Source: Symsagittifera roscoffensis (taxonomy: Eukaryota; Xenacoelomorpha; Acoela; Convolutidae). Taken from it: a stretch of DNA of 64,000 bases. Under the pieces are notes generated by a model that saw nothing but the letters and a program-made list of their open reading frames with translations, did not search any database and was not told the DNA's origin. Positions 58,378-64,000 of this stretch are shown in pieces (the stretch's first letter is position 1; each line of letters begins with the position of its first letter). Position numbers and translations under genes: made by a program. The DNA lies in contig NC_087064.1 in NCBI RefSeq assembly GCF_963678635.1, positions 44,809,346-44,873,345 of the forward strand, given 5' to 3'.

Positions 58378-59892
58378 ATGAGGCCTGAAAATTCGGATGA
58401 AATTGATATACCTCCTGGAGGACCTCCCTATACAATTTTCATGGGTAATTTGCCAGACTATGCTCTAGAATGCGATCTTGAAATGATGCTGAAAGGACTT
58501 GAGGTATGGAAAAATTTTACTGTGCAATTTTTTTGTTTGAAATCTGAACTTCAATCATAATTAGCTAAACACCATGTATAAAGGCTTGACTCCGGAATCC
58601 GGTGGCGACCGATCACAATTTTGTTAAGCATATTTTGTAATAGTTCTGCCCTTTAATGAAAATCATTATTTCTTGCTCTAGCACGATCGCATTCGTTTGG
58701 TTAAAAGCAAAGACACGGACGAGTTCAAGGGTGAGTGTTTTTGAAGGAATAGCTTGGATGTAATTTGTTAATCTATTGCTCTATTTCTATATTTAGGGTT
58801 TGCATATGTTGATATCTTAACCCCGGAATCTCTTGTTGAAGCGTTGAAACTAAATAATTCAGTAAGTATCTGCCATCGTATGATGATTTTGAAAAAAAAA
58901 TAGTCTAATTTTAATTGATTTTTGCTTCAAACAGAGGCTAGATGAATATCAGGTGCGAGTAAACCTAGCCGACAACAACCGAGGGAATAGACATCAGAGA
59001 GGTGGACAGCGTGGTGGAAACATGCAGCAACAAAATAATTTTCGGAGCCGCGGCGGCTACAATAACCGAGGAAGTTCTCGGGGAATGGGCAATTATAATT
59101 CCAGAGGGGGTAACCAACGTGGCGGTTTCAATACTAACCTGCGGGGTTCTTACGAAAATACTCGTGGGTCGTACGATAATTCTCGTGGGTCATACGATAA
59201 TTCTCGTGGTTCTTACGACAACCCACGCGGATCTTACTACACTAATAATCACCGAAGTAATTCCACCGGTGTGCATCATCAACATAGCCAAGGCTATGAG
59301 GATTACCATAATTATCAGAACTTCCAACAACAGAGACCGAGTCATCAAAACCGACCGAGTAGGTTTTTTTCATACAAAGCAATTGATATATAATTTGATT
59401 CTTTTTTCTCAGAAATTTGCTTCATCACTACCTTAAATATTAATTGTAATGTAGGTAGATTTCCGCGTGGCCAGCCCATGCGTGCCAGAGGTACAGTTGA
59501 TATTCTTATTTTTTTTTTTAACTTACTGGAGTCTGAGTTCAAGCTGATTATCTATCGATTTTAAGTTCTGCATCTAACTGATCTGGAATTACAAGTAGAA
59601 TCGGATGTTTTTTTCAGGCAACCAGAGGGGCATGCAACGTGGTGGCGGTAACTACGGACCGCCTGATCGCGGCTCGTATAACAATGGTGGGTGGAACAAT
59701 CAACGTGGAGGAGGCCGAGGCGGTTGGAACCACAACAACGCATATCACCAGCATCCACCTCATCATAACAGTCAATTCCACCCTCAACGAAGCAGGGTGA
59801 CATCTACAAGTAGCCGAAACAATGACCCTCCTCTGCAGCCGTTGACCGAAGGTGTGATGTTTTATGTTTTTGATTCTTGCAAATTAATTTGA
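58378..59892 (+). CDS. eIF4H: eIF4H-like translation initiation factor (spliced)
   Basis: ATG at 58378. Exons supported by GT-AG borders and phase: 58378-58503, 58682-58730, 58797-58861, 58935-59358, 59455-59490 (a 36-nt microexon) and 59618 onward. The product starts with an RRM: PPYTIFMGNLPDYALE (RNP2 region), RLVKSKDTDEFKGFAYVDI (RNP1 region), then VRVNLAD. The KDTD-FKGF signature is that of eIF4H, which stimulates the eIF4A helicase during translation initiation. The rest is Arg/Gly/Asn-rich with RGSYDN repeats and RGG motifs. The last exon either runs to TGA at 59890 or splices at 59851/59852 to an acceptor at 59906. The 3' end is therefore uncertain. Introns are about 65-180 bp. Confidence 0.85.
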
Positions 59893-60337
59893 AAAAGTTG
59901 TTATAGTGGCTCGTGACTATTTGTTTCTTTCATTCGACTGTGGATTTTGTTCCCTTTGCGCTTTCATCTCCGAGGAAGATGAAAGTTTGTTCCTGGTGAT
60001 TTCGGCTCGTTCATATCTCAGTGTCGTTGGCTTTGACGAATTTAGGACAAATGACGTGACTGGATTAATTGAGCTTCGTTTTGATGCGGACTTGGGCTTG
60101 AATAGTTGTCTCGTTTTTGCTGTTTGGAGGTCAGCTTCTTCCGTCATGCTGCAGTTTCAGTTTGTTAGAAGCGGCATGTGAGGCATTTACAGTTTAGAAA
60201 CCAAGTACAGCTAGACATCAAGGAAAATTTGGTAGTCGGGAGTGACATCAGTTAGTAGAGAAGATCCCGTTTAAACTTTCTGGGTTGATCGAAAATGTTG
60301 ATAATTGTGCATTCAGTCATATAATTTGCTGTGTCAG
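59893..60337 (+). other. Region after the eIF4H-like gene
   Basis: A frame 59907-60181 is open after a possible acceptor TTATAG and would join in phase to a donor at 59852, so it could be a last exon. Its sequence is hydrophobic and unlike the eIF4H tails I know. The remainder shows nothing. Confidence 0.35.
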
Positions 60338-61650
60338 CTAGACGATAGAAATAGCCTCTGGATGTAGAAAATTTTCAGCTTGAACGACATTGAAAAGTAA
60401 CTCGTTTTTCTGAGCGTAAGTACGCTTTACTAGAAAAGCAAAGGCAATGAATTTAAATGGGTCCAGATCGAAAAAACCATGGAGTAACTTGTAGAAATAA
60501 ATGAGATCTAGCAAAATAAGTTGAAAACATAGAAGAAGCACAGAAAGATGTCGTAGACCAGGGTAATCAGAAAACCCAGAAGCCGAATAAGTAAGTTTTT
60601 TTGTGGAAAGAGAAACTTACGGGAGTTAGTCATCGTAAATTATTGACACCACACTTGGGAACATTATCAAGTGATACTCAAGACACACAAGGTGAGTAAA
60701 TTGTACTCCTCTTAAGGCGAAACAGAGAAAGGGATAGTGCGTTTGAACACTTTAGATCATTTGGCCAGTTGAATTAATGTGTGCAGACCAATCAAGTGAA
60801 GAACAAATCGTGACGCCCAAATCTTCAACATTTTCAAGATGTTCAATATTGTGGCCATTTAAAGCAATAGCAAATGTGTAGATGTCATTGCGAAAATTTA
60901 TCAGTTTGGTTTTTTGATGCATGGAAAATCATTTTGTTTTGTTGGTACCCCAAGTAAAAGCTGTCATTAGCTTGCTGCAGGCTGTAATTGCAATTACCAC
61001 TGAGTTTGGCATCATCAGCAAAGAGCAAACCCAAAGAACTAACAGCTTCATCAGTTAATTCGTTCATGTAAAGTAAAAACAGAAGAGGCGCTAAAACACT
61101 GCCTTGAGGCACTCCACTTCGAATTGGCAGAGAGGGTGAAATAACGCTGCGAATACGCACACATTGAATCTTTCCAGAATTAAGATGGCACAAGTTGAAA
61201 AAACTCGTCGTTAAATGAAAAAGATTCAAGTTTTTGTTGTAAAATAGCGTTCAACGCAGTCGAAAGTTTTCTGAAAATCAAAATAAATACCAGCAGAAGG
61301 AGTATTTGAATCTCGATACATGTATAACTGGTCAACAGAGGCAAGAAGTTGAGTTACAGTGGATCGGGTCGTCATGAAGCCGTGCTGCTGGATTGTAAGT
61401 TGATTATGGACTTCCGAGTAAATGAAGCTGAAAATTATCCGCTCCGAAACTAAAGAATTTTTCGGAAGAATATTTATAGGGCGATGATTCTAAGGAACAT
61501 AGGTATAGGAGTGATATAGGAACATTTTCACTCAACGGGCCAAACGCGAGTTGAGAGTACAAAAGTTGTAGATAATCAGCGATGATGTATGGCAGCAAGA
61601 AAAATGAAAGAGGGAATATCGGCAAATTATGTATTAGCGGAATCATCGAG
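60338..61650 (-). mobile_element. CR1/jockey-like LINE reverse transcriptase fragment
   Basis: On the minus strand, reading from right to left, RT motifs appear across frame breaks: HGFMTTRSTVTQLL (about 61360-61400), YFDFQKTFDC (motif A, about 61255-61290), SGVPQGSVLAPLLFLLYMNEL (motif B, about 61065-61125) and LLFADDAKL (motif C, about 61000-61030). Post-RT segments follow: HNIEHLENVEDLGVTI (about 60810-60860) and IYFYKLLHGFFDLDPFKF (about 60440-60500). This is the C-terminal half of a non-LTR element of CR1/jockey type. Several frameshifts show it is dead. The endonuclease is absent. Confidence 0.8.
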
Positions 61651-62079
61651 CTTTGAAAGAAGACAGTCAGTCATAGAAGTTGCAATAGGAACATCAGAAA
61701 GTTTTATTAGCTTTTTTGTTGTAGTATTAGTAATCCGAATTTGGGATGATGGTGGATATGCTGAATATACTGAACACGAATGGGCTCGGACTGAAGTCGT
61801 TAATCTTGGGTCTCTAAGGTGCTGAAAACTCTTATTTTTGGGAATTTTGACTCAAAATTAACATGGATTCGCGAGAAGCAAAAGAACTATTACACAAATT
61901 TTTGAATATCTTTGTTACATTTTTAAGCCTTTTCAGAATATGGAATTAACAAATTGTTTAAGAAAATCCGTTGCAGGTATGTTCTGATGGAATGCCAGGT
62001 AACAGATATCTTTTGAGCATACGTGCATTTTAAATGGCCGTTCCATTTGAATTTGAAACCAAATTGTTCTTCTTTTTTT
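61651..62079. other. No recognised feature
   Basis: A/T-rich sequence with no convincing frame, repeat or RNA gene. Confidence 0.5.
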
Positions 62080-63530
62080 TTGCTGTGTCGCAACTGGTGC
62101 GAAGCTCCGTTTCGCCTCTGTGTCGATAACTATGGATCACTTGTGTTCTTAATTTTATCTCGACAAAGTATGTCACGAGAAATTGGTCGATACAATGGCC
62201 GCAAAATGCATACTTAACGACTTTTGCAGCTTCTCATAAGCTACCTTGTAAACAGGAAGTACGAAGGTGATTTGTTTTCTAATGAGCTATCTATTTATAG
62301 TAGATTTGCCCTGTAGAATCAAGTCACACAGTTTTGTTCAGACAGATTACTTTAAATTTATTAAAAGTAGTCCCGTAAAGCTGCTTATTGATGCGAACAG
62401 GATCACAAGTTGGTGGAAATCGAACTTGATAAAAGTCAATCTGAATGTAAAATGATCAATTCTAATGTAATCAAATTCAAAGGAGAGTGCCCGGTTACAA
62501 TGTGTAACAGTAAAATAGACAATTGTGTTGTACAAAAAGATTAAGCAGTCATGGTTGCATAAAATCACACCTGGAGTGAGCAAGCTCCAATAAAAGTGAA
62601 GAAAGCTTCTAAGCCTTCTACAGTATCAAACGCAATATTACCAATTTCACAACATGGCAATTACAGAAGTTATATTGTTTCTATCAAATGCTTTTATAGC
62701 GCATAAGTAGTCTATAAAAGTGTTGTCTGTTGAGTTACCACTTGGTGAAGGTTCTTTTTCAATACTAATTCAACTTCGAAATTGTGTTTCTTAGTTTTTT
62801 CAAGTTGAACCGCCTTGGAGACACATGTAAAAAAAAATCGATATCTTTTCAGTTTTTTGCGAATCAGTGGCTTTGGTCTTTTTTTTTAGCTAGCTGCCGT
62901 TTTTTTGTTGCACCCCAAATAGTGTGTCGATAACCATCTGTGTCGATAACCATGATTCACTTGTGTGCAAAGGCAAAGTATGTCTCGAGAAGTTAGTTGA
63001 TAATTTGCCCGCAAAATGCATCAATCGTTGACTTCTGCAGCTTCTCATATGCTACCTTGAAAGCAGTCAACAGGAAAAATCAAGTTGGTTTGTTATCTAC
63101 TGAACTATGTTAAAAGCGGGACGCCGAAGGTTAATTGTTAGGATCTTTACTCTGCATCATTTTTTTGTCGATTTACACGGTAGAACCATATCACACAGTT
63201 ATGCTCATGCAGATGCTATAAAATTGTTGCAAATAATCCCGTAAAGCTGCATATTTATGTGAACAAGATTACAAGTTGGTGGAAATCGAATTTGATAAAA
63301 AATCAATCTGAATAATCAAATTCAAAGGAGAGTGCCCGGTCACAATGAGTAACAGTAAAATAGACAATTGTGATGTCGAAAAAGGTTAAGGAGCAATGGT
63401 TGCTGAAAATCTCACTTGAAGTGAGCAAGCTCAAAAAAGAGTGAAGAAAGCTTTGATGGCCTTTTACAGGATAAATCGCAATATTGACACTTGGACAACT
63501 TAGCAATCACAGAAGGTATATTGTTCCTAT
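62080..63530. repeat. Diverged direct repeat, two copies about 0.8 kb apart
   Basis: Copy 1 (about 62080-62670) and copy 2 (about 62900-63530) share, in order: TGTGTCGATAAC, GCAAAATGCAT, CTTCTGCAGCTTCTCATA or its variant, ACAAGTTGGTGGAAATCGAA, AATCAAATTCAAAGGAGAG, AGTAAAATAGACAATTGTG and GAGTGAGCAAGCTC or its variant. No known element is recognised; short minus-strand frames are present in both but broken. Confidence 0.75.
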
Positions 63531-64000
63531 CATTTTGTACGCCTCGATCTTATGGAAAAGCACCCAAAATGATCTTAGGGTTATCGAGAGTCTTCAACGG
63601 AATTCCAACGTATAGATCTCGAATACAAGCACAATTGAACACAAAGAACGACTCCGGGTCTTTAAGTTTGATCATAGTACCACAAACTACATTTGCTACT
63701 TACTTCAATATACTTAGCTGCAAATCGGTATGCATTCCTTTGGCAGAAATATGAAACGTTAACAAACAATGAAAACATCAAAAAGATGCGGTAGACTACG
63801 ATGTTTGAAAGAAGAAATAGCTTCCGACTGAAGAAACAGGAAACTGTTCCTGGTCACGAGCAACATTCCTCAACACAAGTGACGCCGAAGATTTTTCAGT
63901 AGTTTCCAGTAGATATTCCCCGACCCCTAAAAGTGCTTTTCTTATGAAATTTCCACTTTGATTTAACGCCCTCCAAACATTACTTGAATTGAAAGAAGAT
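63531..64000. other. No recognised feature
   Basis: The stretch has an open frame 63491-63754 with no recognisable domain. No splice or start signal supports a gene. Confidence 0.4.

Noticed and set aside
59917-60147. Minus-strand 76-codon frame after the eIF4H-like gene
   Set aside because: No motif or splice context; overlaps a possible terminal exon on the plus strand.

Overview
The window is eukaryotic, very probably from an invertebrate animal. A spliced eIF4H-type gene with short GT-AG introns lies near the right end, and nearly everything to its left is satellite DNA and retrotransposons. Structure and intron size would fit an arthropod or crustacean, but the sequence alone does not settle the species.

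Layout. 1-12833: satellite built on a 22-bp unit with nested higher-order repeats. 12834-58056: a giant Ty3/gypsy-type LTR retrotransposon, element A (about 26 kb without its insert), with 925-bp LTRs, a long leader, decayed gag and pol, then two large accessory reading frames named here X and Y. Element A also carries Penelope-like and LINE fragments just before its 3' LTR. 38331-57538: a related, younger LTR element B (19.2 kb), inserted inside the 3' LTR of A. B has lost gag, protease, RT, RNase H and most of integrase, and carries a 3154-bp tandem duplication, but keeps long open versions of the pol C-terminus, X and Y. 58378-59892: an eIF4H-like gene whose start codon lies about 320 bp beyond the 3' LTR of A. 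60338-61650: a CR1/jockey-like LINE fragment on the minus strand. 62080-63530: an old diverged direct repeat of unknown nature.

The most interesting content is the accessory cassette shared by A and B. Pol continues past the integrase GPY/F region into a domain that resembles OARD1/TARG1-type macrodomains (ADP-ribose deacylase family). Protein X (about 1600-1700 aa) carries a recognisable SGNH/GDSL-hydrolase domain and a second SGNH-like domain. Protein Y (about 1200 aa) is unrecognised but clearly shared by both elements. Conservation of these proteins between two diverged families, and open frames in B despite loss of gag and most of pol, suggest that the cassette matters to this lineage. 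The function is inference.

Reverse-transcription scars and possible DNA-level signals are also visible: polypurine tracts before both 3' LTRs, an internal copy with suppressed synonymous change near the middle of A, repeat arrays in both leaders, and template-switch duplications in the 3' LTR of B. Element A is riddled with in-frame stops and is surely dead. Positions of breaks are given, but no reconstruction is offered.
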